Shown here: positions 51,711-63,966 of the stretch, piece by piece
How the letters are laid out: each line of letters starts with the position of its first letter
How positions within the stretch are numbered: the first letter of the stretch is position 1
Assembly: GCF_051020985.1 (NCBI RefSeq)
Contig: NW_027475175.1
Location: forward strand, 310,001-374,000
Length of the DNA stretch: 64,000 nt
Origin: Nomia melanderi
Lineage: Eukaryota; Arthropoda; Insecta; Hymenoptera; Halictidae
Reading direction: 5' to 3'
The notes under the pieces: generated by a model
What the model saw: only the letters and a program-made list of their open reading frames with translations
Databases searched by the model: none
What the model was told of the DNA's origin: nothing
Translations under genes and position numbers: made by a program

Positions 51711-51886
51711 AGCACCCGAGATATCACCAGATATATATTGGATTTTTCCCTGACCCTGAGTTGTCCGGCTCCATGAGACGGTGATTTTCTCGGCCCCTGG
51801 TGGTCCGAGGTCGTTCCCGCTGCACAGATTCATGCGCCAGGGCCTCCTACAGACAATGCACTTTGATTCGTTGCACTATCTGTAAT
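51711..51886. repeat. 176-bp monomer with private 1-bp insertion
   Basis: GAGTTGTCCGG replaces GAGTGTCCGG near 51,770, unrelated to the AACCGACC class. The zone B partner near 10,417-10,591 lacks it. Confidence 0.9.
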
Positions 51887-53812
51887 AGCACCCGAGATAT
51901 CACCAGATATATATTGGATTTTCCCCTGACCCTGAGTGTCCGGACCCATGAGACGGTGGTTTTCTCGGCCCCTGGTGGTCGGAGGTCGTTCCTGCCGGCC
52001 AGATTCATTCGCCTGGTCCTCCTACAGACAACGCACATTGATTTATTGCGCTATCTGTAATAGCACCCGAGATATCACCAGATATATACTGGATTTTCCC
52101 CTGACCCTGTGTGTCCGGACCCATGAGACGGTGGTTTTCTCGGCCCCTGGTGGTCCGAGGTCGTTCCCGCTGCACAGATTCATTCGCCTGGGCCTCCTAC
52201 AGACAATGCACTTTGATTTATTGCGCTATCTGTAATAGCACCCGAGATATCACCAGATACATATTGGATTTTTCCCCGACACTGAGTGTCCGGCCCAATG
52301 AGAGGGTGGTTTTCTCGGCCTCTGGTGGTCCGAGGTCGTTCTCGCTGCACAGATTCATGCACCAGGGCCTCCTGCAGACAATGCACTTTGATTTATTGCG
52401 CTATATCTAATAGCACCCGAGATATCACCAGATATATATTGGATTTTTCCATGACCCTGAGTGTCCGGCCCCGTGAGACTGCGGTTTTCTCGGCCCCTGG
52501 TGGTCCGAGGTCGTTCCCGCTGCACAGATTCATGCGCCAGGGCCTCCTGCAGGTAATTCACATTGGTTTATTGCGTTATCTCTAATAGCACCCGAGATAT
52601 CACCAGATATATATTGAATTTTTCAACCGACCCTGAGTGTCCGGCGCCGTGAGACGCTGGTTTTCTCGGACCCTGGTGATCCGAGGTCGTTCCCGCTGCA
52701 CAGATTCATGCACCAGGGCCTCCTGCAGATAATTCACTTTGGTTTATTGCGCTATCTGTAATAGCACAAGAGATGTCACCAGATATATATCGGATTTTTC
52801 CCTGACCCTGACAGTCCGGCCCCATGTGTCGATGGTTTTCTCGGTCCCTCGTGGTCCGAGTTCGATCCCGCTGAACAGATTCATGCGCCAGGGTTTCCTG
52901 CAGACAATTCACTTTGGTTTATTGCGCTATCTCTAATAGCACCCGAGATATCACCAGATATTTGCTGGATTTTTACATGACCTTGGGTGACGGATTCCGA
53001 ATATCTGTAATTTTCTCGGCCACTGGTGGTCCGAGGTCGTTCCTACGGCACAGATTCATTCGCCTGGGCCTCCTACAGACAATGCACTTTGGTTTATTGC
53101 GCTATCTGTAATAGCACCCGAGATATCACCACATATATATTGGATTTTTCCCTGACCCTGAGTGTCCGGCTCCATGAGACGGTGATTTTCTCGGCCACTG
53201 GTTGTCCGAGGTCGTTCCTGCGGCACAGATTCATTCGGCAGTGCCTCCTACAGACAATGCACTTTGATTTATTGCGCTATCTCTAATAGCACCCGAGATA
53301 TCACCAGATATATATTGAATTTTCCCCTGACCCTGAGTGTCCGGCTCCATGAGACTGTGGTTTTCTCGGCCCCTGGTGGTCCGAGGTCGTTCGAGCTGCA
53401 CAGATTCATGCGCCAGGGCCTCCTACAGACAATGCACTTTGATTTATTGTGCTATCTGTAATAGCACCCGAGATATCACCAGATATATATTGGATTTTTC
53501 CGTGACCCTGAGTGTCCGGCCCCATGAGACGGTGGTTTTCTCGGCCCCTAGTGGTCCGAGGTCGTTCCTGCTGCACAGATTCATTCGCCAGTGCCTCCTA
53601 CAGACAATGCACTTTGGTTTATTGCGCTATCTGTAATAGCACAAGAGATGTCACCAGATATATATCGGATTTTTCCCTGACCCTGACAGTCCGGCCCCAT
53701 GTGTCGATGGTTTTCTCGGTCCCTCGTGGTCTGAGTTCGATCCCGCTGAACAGATTCATGCGCCAGGGTTTCCTGCAGACAATTCACTTTGGTTTATTGC
53801 GCTATCTGTAAT

Positions 53813-53987
53813 AGCACAAGAGATATCACCAGATATGTATTGGATTTTTCCCTGACCCTGACAGTCCGGCCCCATGTGACGATGGTTTTCTCGGTCCCTC
53901 GTGGTCCGAGTTATATCCCGCTGAACAGATTCATGCGCCAGGGTTTCCTGCAGACAATTCACTTTGGTTTATTGCGCTATCTGTAAT
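53813..53987. repeat. Chimeric monomer marking a two-monomer deletion
   Basis: The left half (TATGTATTGG ... CCATGTGACGATGG) matches the monomer at 12519. The right half (TCGGTCCCTCGTGG, GAGTTATATCCC) matches the one at 12869. On the left these lie two units apart. Confidence 0.85.
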
Positions 53988-56789
53988 AGCACCCGAGATA
54001 TCACCAGATACATATTGGATTTTTCCCCGACCCTGAGTGTCCGGCCCAATGAGAGGGTGGTTTTCTCGGCCTCTGGTGGTCCGAGGTCGTTCCTGCTGCA
54101 CAGATTCATGCGCCAGGGCCTCCTGCAGACAATGCACTTTGATTTATTGCGCTATATCTAATAGCACCCGAGATATCACCAGATATATATTGGATTTTTC
54201 CATGACCCTGAGTGTCCGGCCCCGTGAGACTGCCGTTTTCTCGGCCCCTGGTGGTCCGAGGTCGTTCCCGCTGCACAGATTCATGCGCCAGGGCCTCCTA
54301 CAGACAATGCACTTCGATTCGTTGCACTATCTGTAATAGCACCCGAGATATCACCAGATATATATTGGATTTTTCCATGACCCTGAGTGTCCGGCCCCGT
54401 GAGACTGCGGTTTTCTCGGCCCCTGGTGGTCCGAGGTCGTTCCTGCTGGCCAGATTCATTCGCCTGGGCCTCCTACAGACAATGCACTTTGATTTATTGC
54501 GCTATCTGTAATAGCACCCGAGATATCACCAGATATATATTGGATTTTCCCCTGACCCTGAGTGTCCGGACACATGAGACGGTGGTTTTCTCGGCCCCTG
54601 GTGGTCCGAGGTCGTTCCCGCTGGCCAGATACATGCGCCAGGGCCTCCTACAGACAATGCACTTTGGTTTATTGCGCTATCTGTAATAGCACAAGAGATA
54701 TCACCAGATATATATTGGATTTTCCCCTGACCCTGAGTGTCCGGACCCATGAGACGGTGGTTTTCTCGGCCCCTGGTGGACGGAGGTCGTTCCTGCCGGC
54801 CAGATTCATTCGCCTGGGCCTCCTACAGACAACGCACTTTGATTTATTGCGCTATCTGTAATAGCACCCGAGATATCACCAGATATATACTGGAATTTCC
54901 CCTGACCCTCTGTGTCCGGACCCATAAGACGGTGGTTTTCTCGGCCCCTGGTGGTCCGAGGTCGTTCCCGCTGCACAGATTCATTCGCCTGGGCCTCCTA
55001 CAGACAATGCACTTTGATTTATTGCGCTATCTGCAATAGCACCCGAGATATCACCAGATATATACTGGATTTTTCCCTCACCCTGAGTGTCCGACTCCAT
55101 GAGACGATGATTTTCTCGGCCCCTGGTGGTCCGAGGTCGTTCCCGCTGCACAGATTCATTCGCCTGGGCCTCCTACAGACAATGCACTTTGATTTATTGC
55201 GCTACCTGTAATAGCACCCGAGATATCACCAGATATATATTGGATTTTTCCATGACCCTGAGTGTCCGGCCCCGTGAGACTGCGGTTTTCTCGGCCCCTG
55301 GTGGTCCGAGGTCGTTCCCGCTGCACAGATTCATGCGCCAGGGCCTCCTGCAGGTAATTCACATTGGTTTATTGCGTTATCTCTAATAGCACCCGAGATA
55401 TCACCAGATATATATTGAATTTTTCAACCGACCCTGAGTGTCCGGCGCCGTGAGACGCTGGTTTTCTCGGACCCTGGTGATCCGAGGTCGTTCCCGCTGC
55501 ACAGATTCATGCACCAGGGCCTCCTGCAGATAATTCACTTTGGTTTATTGCGCTATCTGTAATAGCACAAGAGATGTCACCAGATATATATTGGATTTTC
55601 CCCTGACCCTGAGTGTCCGGACCCATGGTACTGTGGTTTTCTCGGCCCCTGGTGGTCCGAGGTCGATCCCGCTGCCCAGATTCATGCGGCAGGGCCTCCT
55701 CCAGACAATGCACTTTGATTTATTGCGCTATCTGTAATAGCACCCGAGATATCACCAGATATATATTGGATTTTTCCCTGACCCTGAGTGTCCGGCCCCA
55801 TGAGACGGTGGTTTTCTCGGCCCCTGGTGGTCCTAGGTCGTTCCCGCTGCAGAGATGCATGCTCCAGGGCCTCCTGCAGATAATACCCTTTGGCTTATTG
55901 CGCTATGTCTAATAGCACCCGAGATATCACAAGATATATATTGGATTTACCCCTGACCCTGAGTGTCCGTCCCCATGAGACTGTGGTTTTCTCGGCCCCA
56001 GCTGGTCCGAGGTCGTTCCCGCTGCACAGAATCATGCGCCAGGGCTTCCTGCAGGCAATGCACTTTGATTTATTGCGCTATCTCTAATAGCACCCGAAAT
56101 ATCATCAGATACATCCTGGGTTTTTACATAACCTTGGGTGTCCGGCCCCATGTTACGGTGGTTTTCTCGGCCGCTGGTGGTCCGAGGTCGTTCCCGCTGC
56201 ACAGATTCATGCGCCAGGGTCCGCTGCAGATTATTCACTTTAGTTTAGTGCGCTATCTGTAAGAGCACCCGAGATATCGCCAGATATGTATTGAATTTTT
56301 CAACCGACCCTGAGTGTCCGGCGCCATGAGACGGTGGTTTTCTCGGACCCTGGTGATCCGAGGTCGTTCCCGCTGCACAGATTCATTCGCCAGTGCCTCC
56401 TACAGAAAATGCACTTTGATTTATTGCGCTATCTCTAATAGCACCCGAGATATCACCAGATATATATTGGATTTTTCCCCGACCCTGAGTGTCCGGCGCC
56501 ATGAGACGGTGGTTTTCTCGGACCCTGGTGATCCGAGGTCGTTCCCGCTGCACAGATTCATGCACCAGGGCCTCCTGCAGATAATTCACTTTTGTTTATT
56601 GCGCTATCTGTAATAGCACAAGAGATATCACCAGATATATATTGGATTTTTCCCTGACCCTGACAGTCCGGCCCCATGTGTCGATGGTTTTCTCGGTCCC
56701 TCGTGGTCCGAGTTCGATCCCGCTGAACAGATTCATGCGCCAGGGTTTCCTGCAGACAATTCACTTTGGTTTATTGCGCTATCTGTAAT

Positions 56790-58014
56790 AGCACCCGAGA
56801 TATCACCAGATACATATTGGATTTTTCCCCGACCATGAGTGTCCGGCCCCATGAGACGGTGGTTTTCTCGGCCCCTGGTGGTCCGAGGTCGTTCCCGCTG
56901 CACAGATTCATGCACCTGGGCCTCCCACAGACAATGCACTTTGGTTTATTGCGCTATCTCTAATAGCACCCGAGATATCACCAGATATATATTGGATTTT
57001 CCCCTGACCCTGAGTGTCCGGCCCCGTGAGACTGCGGTTTTCTCGGCCCCTGGTGGTCCGAGGTCGTTCCAGCTGCACAAATTCATGCACCAGGGCCTCC
57101 TATAGATAATTCACTTTGGTTTATAGCGCTAGCTCTAATAGCACCCGAGATATAACCAGATATATATTGGATTTTCCCCTGACCCTGAGTGTCCGGCCCC
57201 GTGAGACTGCGGTTTTCTCGGCCCCTGGTGGTCCGAGGTCGTTCCCGCTGGCCAGATTCATGCGCCAGGGCCTCCTACAGACAATGTACTTTGATTCATT
57301 GCGCTATCTGTAATAGCACCCGAGAAAGCTCCATATATATGCTGTATTTTTACATGACTTTGGGTGACGGATACCGAAAATCTGTAATTTTCTCGGCCCC
57401 TGGTGTTCCGATCTCGTTCCCGCTGGCCAGATTCATGCGCTAGGGCTTCCTACAGGCAATGCACTTTGATTTATTGCGCTATCTCTAATCGCACCCGAGA
57501 TATCGCCAGATATATATTGGATTTTCCCCTGACCCTGAGTTTCCGGCCCCATGAGACGGTGGTTTTCTCGGCTCCTGGTGTTCCGAGGTCGTTCGAGCTG
57601 CACAGATTCATGCGCCTGGGCGTCCTACAGACAATGCACTTTGATTTATTGCGCTATCTGTAATAGCACCCGAGATATCACCAGATATATATTGGATTAT
57701 TCCCTGACCATGAGTGTCCGGCCCCATGAGACGGTGGTTTTCTCGGCCCGTGGTGGTCCGAGGTCGTTCCCGCTGCACAGATTCATGCGCCAGGGCCTCC
57801 TGCAGATAATTCACTTTGGTTTATTGCGCTATATCTAATAGCACCCGAGATATCACCAGATATATATTGGATTTTCCCCTGACCCTGAGTGTCCGGCCAT
57901 ATGAGACGGTGGTTTTCTCGGCCCCTGGTGGTCCGAGGTCGTTCGAGCTGCACAGATTCATGCGCCAGGGCCTCCTACAGACAATGCACTTTGATTTATT
58001 AAGCTATCTGTAAT
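56790..58014. repeat. Seven-monomer higher-order unit, single copy in zone B'
   Basis: Same seven monomers as 14620-15844, offset 42,170, present once. At variable sites it shares TATATTGG with copy 2 and TTCGAGCTG with copy 1. It has one private change, CATGCGCTAGGGC near 57,435. Confidence 0.9.
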
Positions 58015-58605
58015 GGCACCCGAGATATCACCAGATATATATTGGATTATTCCCTGACCCTGAGTGTCCGGCCCCGTGAGACTGCGGTTTTCTCGGCCCC
58101 TGGTGGTCCGAGGTCGTTCCCGCTGCACAGATTCATGCGCCAGGGCCTCCTACAGACAATGCACTTCGGTTTATTGCGCTATATCTAATAGCACCCGAGA
58201 TATCACCAGATATATATTGGATTTTTCCATGACCCTGAGTGTCCGGCCCCGTGAGACTGCCGTTTTCTCGGCCCCTGGTGGTCCGAGGTCGTTCCCGCTG
58301 CACAGATTCATGCGCCAGGGCCTCCTACAGACAATGCACTTCGATTCGTTGCACTATCTGTAATAGCACCCGAGATATCACCAGATATATATTGGATTTT
58401 TCCATGACCCTGAGTGTCCGGCCCCGTGAGACTGCGGTTTTCTCGGCCCCTGGTGGTCCGAGGTCGTTCCTGCTGGCCAGATTCATTCGCCTGGGCCTCC
58501 TACAGACAATGCACTTTGATTTATTGCGCTATCTGTAATAGCACCCGAGATATCACCAGATATATATTGGATTTTCCCCTGACCCTGAGTGTCCGGACAC
58601 ATGAG

Positions 58606-59080
58606 ACGGTGGTTTTCTCGGCCCCTGGTGGTCCGAGGTCGTTCCTGCTGCACGGATACATGCGCCAGGGCTTCCTGCAGACAATGCACTTTGATTTATC
58701 GCGCTATCTCTAATAGCACCCGAGATATCACCAGATATATGCTGGATTTTTACATGACCCTGAGTGTCCGGCCCTAAGAGACGCTGGTTTTCTCGGCCCC
58801 TGGTGGTCCGAGGTCGTTCCCGCTGCACAGATGCACGCGCCAGGGCCTCCTGCAGATAATTCACTTTGGTTTATTGCGCTATCTGTAATAGCACCTGAGA
58901 TATCACCAGATATATATTGGATATTTCCCTGACCCTGAGTGTCCGGCCCCATGAGACGGTGGTTTTCTCGGCCCCTGGTGGTCCGATGTCGTTCCCGCTG
59001 CACAGAATCATGAGCCAGGGCTTCCTGTAGACAATGCGCTTTTATTTATGGAGCTATCTCTAATAGAACGCGAGATATCA
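58606..59080. repeat. Seventeen-monomer-spaced block, copy 1
   Basis: About 475 bp, recurring at 61,581-62,055 with 2,975-bp spacing. Shared rare changes are CACGGATACATGCG, GATGCACGCGCC, CTTCCTGTAGACAATGCGC, TTTATGGAGCTATC and TAATAGAACGCGAG. The 5-mer duplication lies between the two copies. Confidence 0.88.
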
Positions 59081-59093
59081 CCAGATATATGCT

Positions 59094-59968
59094 GGATTTT
59101 TACATGACCCTGAGTGTCCGGCCCTAAGAGACGCTGGTTTTCTCGGCCCCTGGTGGTCCGAGGTCGTTCCCGCTGCACAGATGCACGCGCCAGGGCCTCC
59201 TGCAGATAATTCACTTTGGTTTATTGCGCTATCTCTAATAGCACCCGAGATATCACCAGATATATATTGGATTTTCCCCTGACCCTGAGTGTCCGGCCCC
59301 ATGAGACGGTGGTTTTCTCGGCGCCTGGTGGTCCGAGGTCGTTCCCGCTGCCCAGATTCATGCGCCAGGGCCTCCTACAGACAATGCACTTTGGTTGATT
59401 GCGCTATCTGTAATAGCACCCGAGATACAACCAAATATATATTGGATATTCCCCTGACCCTGAGTGTCCGGACCCATGAGACGGTGGTTTTCTCGGCCCC
59501 TGGTGGTCCGAGGTCGTTCCCGCTGCACAGATTCATTCGCCTGGGCCTGCTACAGACAATGCACTTTGATTTATTGCGCTATCTGTAGTAGCACCCGAGA
59601 TATCACCAGATATATACTGGATTTTCCCCTGACCCTGTGTGTCCGGACCCATGAGACGGTGGTTTTCTCGGCCCCTGGTGGTCCGAGGTCGTTCCCGCTG
59701 CACGGATTCATGCGCCAGGGCCTCCTGCAGATAATTCACTTAGGTTTATTGTGCTACCTCTAATAGGACCCGAGATATCACCAGATATATATTGGATTTT
59801 TCCCTGACCCTAAGTGTCCGGACCCATGAGACGGTGGTTTCCTCGGCCCCTGGTGGCCCGAGGTCGTTCCCGCTGCACATATGCATGCGCCAGGGCCTCC
59901 TGCAGATAATTCACTTTGGTTTATTTCGCTATCTCTAATAGGACCCGAGATATCACCAGATATATATT
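59094..59968. repeat. Five-monomer higher-order unit, copy 1 (875 bp)
   Basis: Tandemly duplicated at 59969-60850. Contains GGCCCTAAGAGACGCTGG, TCTCGGCGCCTGG, GATACAACCAAATATATATTG and CACATATGCATGCG variants. The only internal difference I found is GGGCCTGCTACAG (59,544) against GGGCCTCCTACAG (60,419). Confidence 0.92.
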
Positions 59969-60850
59969 GGATTTTTACATGACCCTGAGTGTCCGGCCCT
60001 AAGAGACGCTGGTTTTCTCGGCCCCTGGTGGTCCGAGGTCGTTCCCGCTGCACAGATGCACGCGCCAGGGCCTCCTGCAGATAATTCACTTTGGTTTATT
60101 GCGCTATCTCTAATAGCACCCGAGATATCACCAGATATATATTGGATTTTCCCCTGACCCTGAGTGTCCGGCCCCATGAGACGGTGGTTTTCTCGGCGCC
60201 TGGTGGTCCGAGGTCGTTCCCGCTGCCCAGATTCATGCGCCAGGGCCTCCTACAGACAATGCACTTTGGTTGATTGCGCTATCTGTAATAGCACCCGAGA
60301 TACAACCAAATATATATTGGATATTCCCCTGACCCTGAGTGTCCGGACCCATGAGACGGTGGTTTTCTCGGCCCCTGGTGGTCCGAGGTCGTTCCCGCTG
60401 CACAGATTCATTCGCCTGGGCCTCCTACAGACAATGCACTTTGATTTATTGCGCTATCTGTAGTAGCACCCGAGATATCACCAGATATATACTGGATTTT
60501 CCCCTGACCCTGTGTGTCCGGACCCATGAGACGGTGGTTTTCTCGGCCCCTGGTGGTCCGAGGTCGTTCCCGCTGCACGGATTCATGCGCCAGGGCCTCC
60601 TGCAGATAATTCACTTAGGTTTATTGTGCTACCTCTAATAGGACCCGAGATATCACCAGATATATATTGGATTTTTCCCTGACCCTAAGTGTCCGGACCC
60701 ATGAGACGGTGGTTTCCTCGGCCCCTGGTGGCCCGAGGTCGTTCCCGCTGCACATATGCATGCGCCAGGGCCTCCTGCAGATAATTCACTTTGGTTTATT
60801 TCGCTATCTCTAATAGGACCCGAGATATCACCAGATATATATTGGATTTT
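59969..60850. repeat. Five-monomer higher-order unit, copy 2 (875 bp)
   Basis: Near-perfect copy of 59094-59968. The match ends at TTTTTCCCTGACC, where the next monomer turns to GAGTGCACGGACCC. Confidence 0.92.
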
Positions 60851-61580
60851 TCCCTGACCCTGAGTGCACGGACCCATGTGTCGTTGGTTCTCTCGGCCCC
60901 TGGTGGTCCGATGTCGATCTCGCTGCACCGATTCATGCGCTAGGGCCTCCTGCAGGCAATGCACTTTGATATATCGCGCTATCTGTACTAGCACCCGAGA
61001 TATCATGAGATATATATTGGATTTTGCCCTGAACCTGAGTGTCCGGCCCCATGAGACGGTGATTTTCTCGGCCCCTGGTGGTCCGAGGTCGTTCCCGCTG
61101 CACGGATTCATGCGCCAGGGCCTCCTACAGACAATGCACTTTGATTTATCGCGCTATCTGTAATAGAACCCGAGATATCACCAGATATATATTGGATTTT
61201 TCCCTGACCCTGAGTGCCCGGCCCCATGTGACGGTGGTTTTCTCGGCCCCTGGTGGTCCGAGGTCGATCCCGCTGCACAGATTCATGCGCTAGGGCCTCC
61301 TTCAGACAAAGCACTTTGGTTTATTGCGCTATCTGCAATAGCACCCGAGATATCACCAGATATATGCTGGATTTTTACATGACCTTGGGTGACGGATTCC
61401 GAATATGTGTAATTTTCTCGGCCCCTGGTGGTCCGAGGTCGTTCCTGCTGCACGGATACATGCGCCAGGGCTTCCTGCAGACAATGCACTTTGATTTATG
61501 GCGCTATAGGTAATAGCACCTGAGGTATAACCAGATATATATTGGATTTTTCCCTGACCCTGAGTGTCCGGCCCAATGAG

Positions 61581-62055
61581 ACGGTGGTTTTCTCGGCCCC
61601 TGGTGGTCCGAGGTCGTTCCTGCTGCACGGATACATGCGCCAGGGCTTCCTGCAGACAATGCACTTTGATTTATCGCGCTATCTCTAATAGCACCCGAGA
61701 TATCACCAGATATATGCTGGATTTTTACATGACCCTGAGTGTCCGGCCCTAAGAGACGCTGGTTTTCTCGGCCCCTGGTGGTCCGAGGTCGTTCCCGCTG
61801 CACAGATGCACGCGCCAGGGCCTCCTGCAGATAATTCACTTTGGTTTATTGCGCTATCTGTAATAGCACCTGAGATATCACCAGATATATATTGGATATT
61901 TCCCTGACCCTGAGTGTCCGGCCCCATGAGACGGTGGTTTTCTCGGCCCCTGGTGGTCCGATGTCGTTCCCGCTGCACAGAATCATGAGCCAGGGCTTCC
62001 TGTAGACAATGCGCTTTTATTTATGGAGCTATCTCTAATAGAACGCGAGATATCA
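61581..62055. repeat. Seventeen-monomer-spaced block, copy 2
   Basis: Partner of 58606-59080. To its right it runs into a GACGGATACCGAAAATCTG patch monomer (62,090) that the first copy lacks. Confidence 0.88.
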
Positions 62056-63966
62056 CCCGATATATGCTTGATTTTTACGTGACCTTGGGCGACGGATACC
62101 GAAAATCTGTAATTTTCTCGGCCCCTGGTGGTCCGAGGTCGTTCCTGCTGCACCGATTCATGCGCCAGGGCCTCCTACGGACAACGCACTTTGATTTATT
62201 GCCCTATCTCTAATAGCTCCCGAGATATCACCAGATATATATTTGATTTTACCCTGACCCTTCGTATCCGGCCCCATGAGTCGGTGGTTTTCTCGGCCCC
62301 TGGTTGTCCGAGGTCGTTCCCGCTGCACAGATTCATGCGCCAGGGCCTCCTACAGACAATGCACTTTCATTTATTGTGCTATCTGTAATAGCACCCGAGA
62401 TATCACCAGATATATATTGGATTTTTCCCTGACCCTGAGTGTCCGGCCCCATGAGACGGTGGTTTTATCGGCCACTGGTGGTCCGAGGTCGTTCCCGCTG
62501 CACAGATTCATGCGCCAGGGCCTCCTGCAGATAATTCACTTTGGTTAATTGCGCTATCTCTAATTGCACCCGAGATATCACCAGATATATATTGGATTTT
62601 TCCCTGACCCTGAGTGTCCGGCCCAATGAGACGGTGGTTTTCTCGGCCCCTGGTGGTCCGAGGTCGTTCCCGCTGCCCAGATTCATGCGCTAGGGCCTCC
62701 TACAGACAATGCACTTTGATTTATTGCGCTATCTCTAATACCACCCTAGGTATCACCGGATATATATTGGATTTTTCCCTGACCCTGAGTGTCCGGCCCC
62801 ATGTGTCGGTGGTTTTCTCGGCCCCTGGTTGTCCGAGGTCGTTCCCGCTGCTCAGATTCATGCGCCAGGGCCTCCTGCATATAATTCGCTTTGGTTTATT
62901 GCGCTATCTGTAATAGCACCTGAGATATCACCAGATATATATTGGATTTTCCCCTGACCCTGAGTGTCCGGCCCCATGAGACGGTGGTTTTCTCGGCCCC
63001 TGGTGGTCCGATGTCGTTCCTGCTGCACAGATTCATGCGCAAGGGCCTCCTACAGACAATGCACTTTGATTTATTGCGCTATCTCCAATAGCACCCGAGA
63101 TATCACCAGATATATATTGGATTTTCCCATGACCCTGAGTGTCCGGCCCCATGAGACGGTGGTTTTCTCGGCCGCTGGTGGTCCGAGGTCGTTCCCGCTG
63201 CCCAGATTCATGCGCCAGGGCCTCCTACAGACAATGCACTTTGATTTATTGCGCTATCTGTAATAGCACCCGAGATATCACCAGATATATATTGGATTAT
63301 TCCCTGACCCTGAGTGTCCGGCCCCATGAGACGGCGGTTTTCTCGGCCCGTGGTGGTCCGAGGTCGTTCCCGCTGCACATATGCATGCGCGAGGGCCTCC
63401 TACAGACAATGCACTTTGATTTATTAAGCTATCTGTAATAGCACCCGAGATATCACCAGATATATATATTGGATTATTCCCTGACCCTGAGTGTCCGGCC
63501 CCATGAGACGGTGGTTTTCTCGGCCCGTGGTGGTCCGAGGTCGTACCCGCTGCACATATGCATGCGCCAGGGCCTCCTGCAGATAATTCACTTTGGTTTA
63601 TTGCGCTATCTCTAATAGCACCCGAGAAATCACCAGATATATATTGGATTTTCCCCTGACCCTGAGTGTCCGGTCCCATGAGACTGTGGTTTTCTCGGCC
63701 CCTGGTGGTCCGAGGTCGTTCCCGCTGCCCAGATTCATGCGCCAGGGCCTCCTGCAGATAATTCACTTCGGTTTATTGCGCTGTATCTAATAGCACCCGA
63801 GATATCACCAGATATATATTGGATTTTCCCCTGACCCTGAGTGTCCGGACCCATGGTACTGTGGTTTTCTCGGCCCCTGGTGGTCCGAGGTCGATCCCGC
63901 TGCCCAGATTCATGCGCCAGGGCCTCCTCCAGACAATGCACTTTGATTTATTGCGCTATCTGTAAT

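Larger units (their letters stand above)
37094..58085. repeat. Long duplication, right copy (partner of 1-17140)
   Basis: Nine blocks run in the same order and orientation as on the left: 37,094-37,567; 37,918-39,447; 39,636-40,908; 42,763-45,743; 45,938-47,897; 51,088-53,894; 53,880-54,298; 55,349-56,206; 56,383-58,085. Small overlaps between block limits reflect uncertain breakpoints in similar sequence. Segments between blocks are still satellite and of whole-monomer length. The right copy is about 3.9 kb longer overall. Confidence 0.9.
48101..58085. repeat. Zone B', second copy of zone B
   Basis: The ACAAGAG subfamily reappears (near 48211, 48912, 50664, 51365, 52767, 53641, 53816, 54692, 55567, 56629), with five 176-bp AACCGACC monomers and one copy of the seven-monomer unit. 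It is colinear with zone B but longer. Extra material lies at about 47,898-51,087 (18 monomers), 54,299-55,348 (6 monomers) and around 56,207-56,382 (1 monomer). Zone B in turn has two monomers and one seven-monomer unit that B' lacks. Confidence 0.85.

Noticed and set aside
37094..58085. Assembly artefact (same reads placed twice)
   Set aside because: The copies differ by many whole-monomer gains and losses, private 1-bp indels (51,770) and single-base changes. A simple duplicated contig would not show these, though only long reads can settle it.
63278..63766. Reverse-strand open frame of 162 codons, and other reverse frames of 90-152 codons
   Set aside because: Same cause: reverse translation of satellite units. 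The length here comes from the 2-bp insertion in the 177-bp monomer at 63440. Other frames with 100+ codons simply cross a monomer lacking the usual stop.
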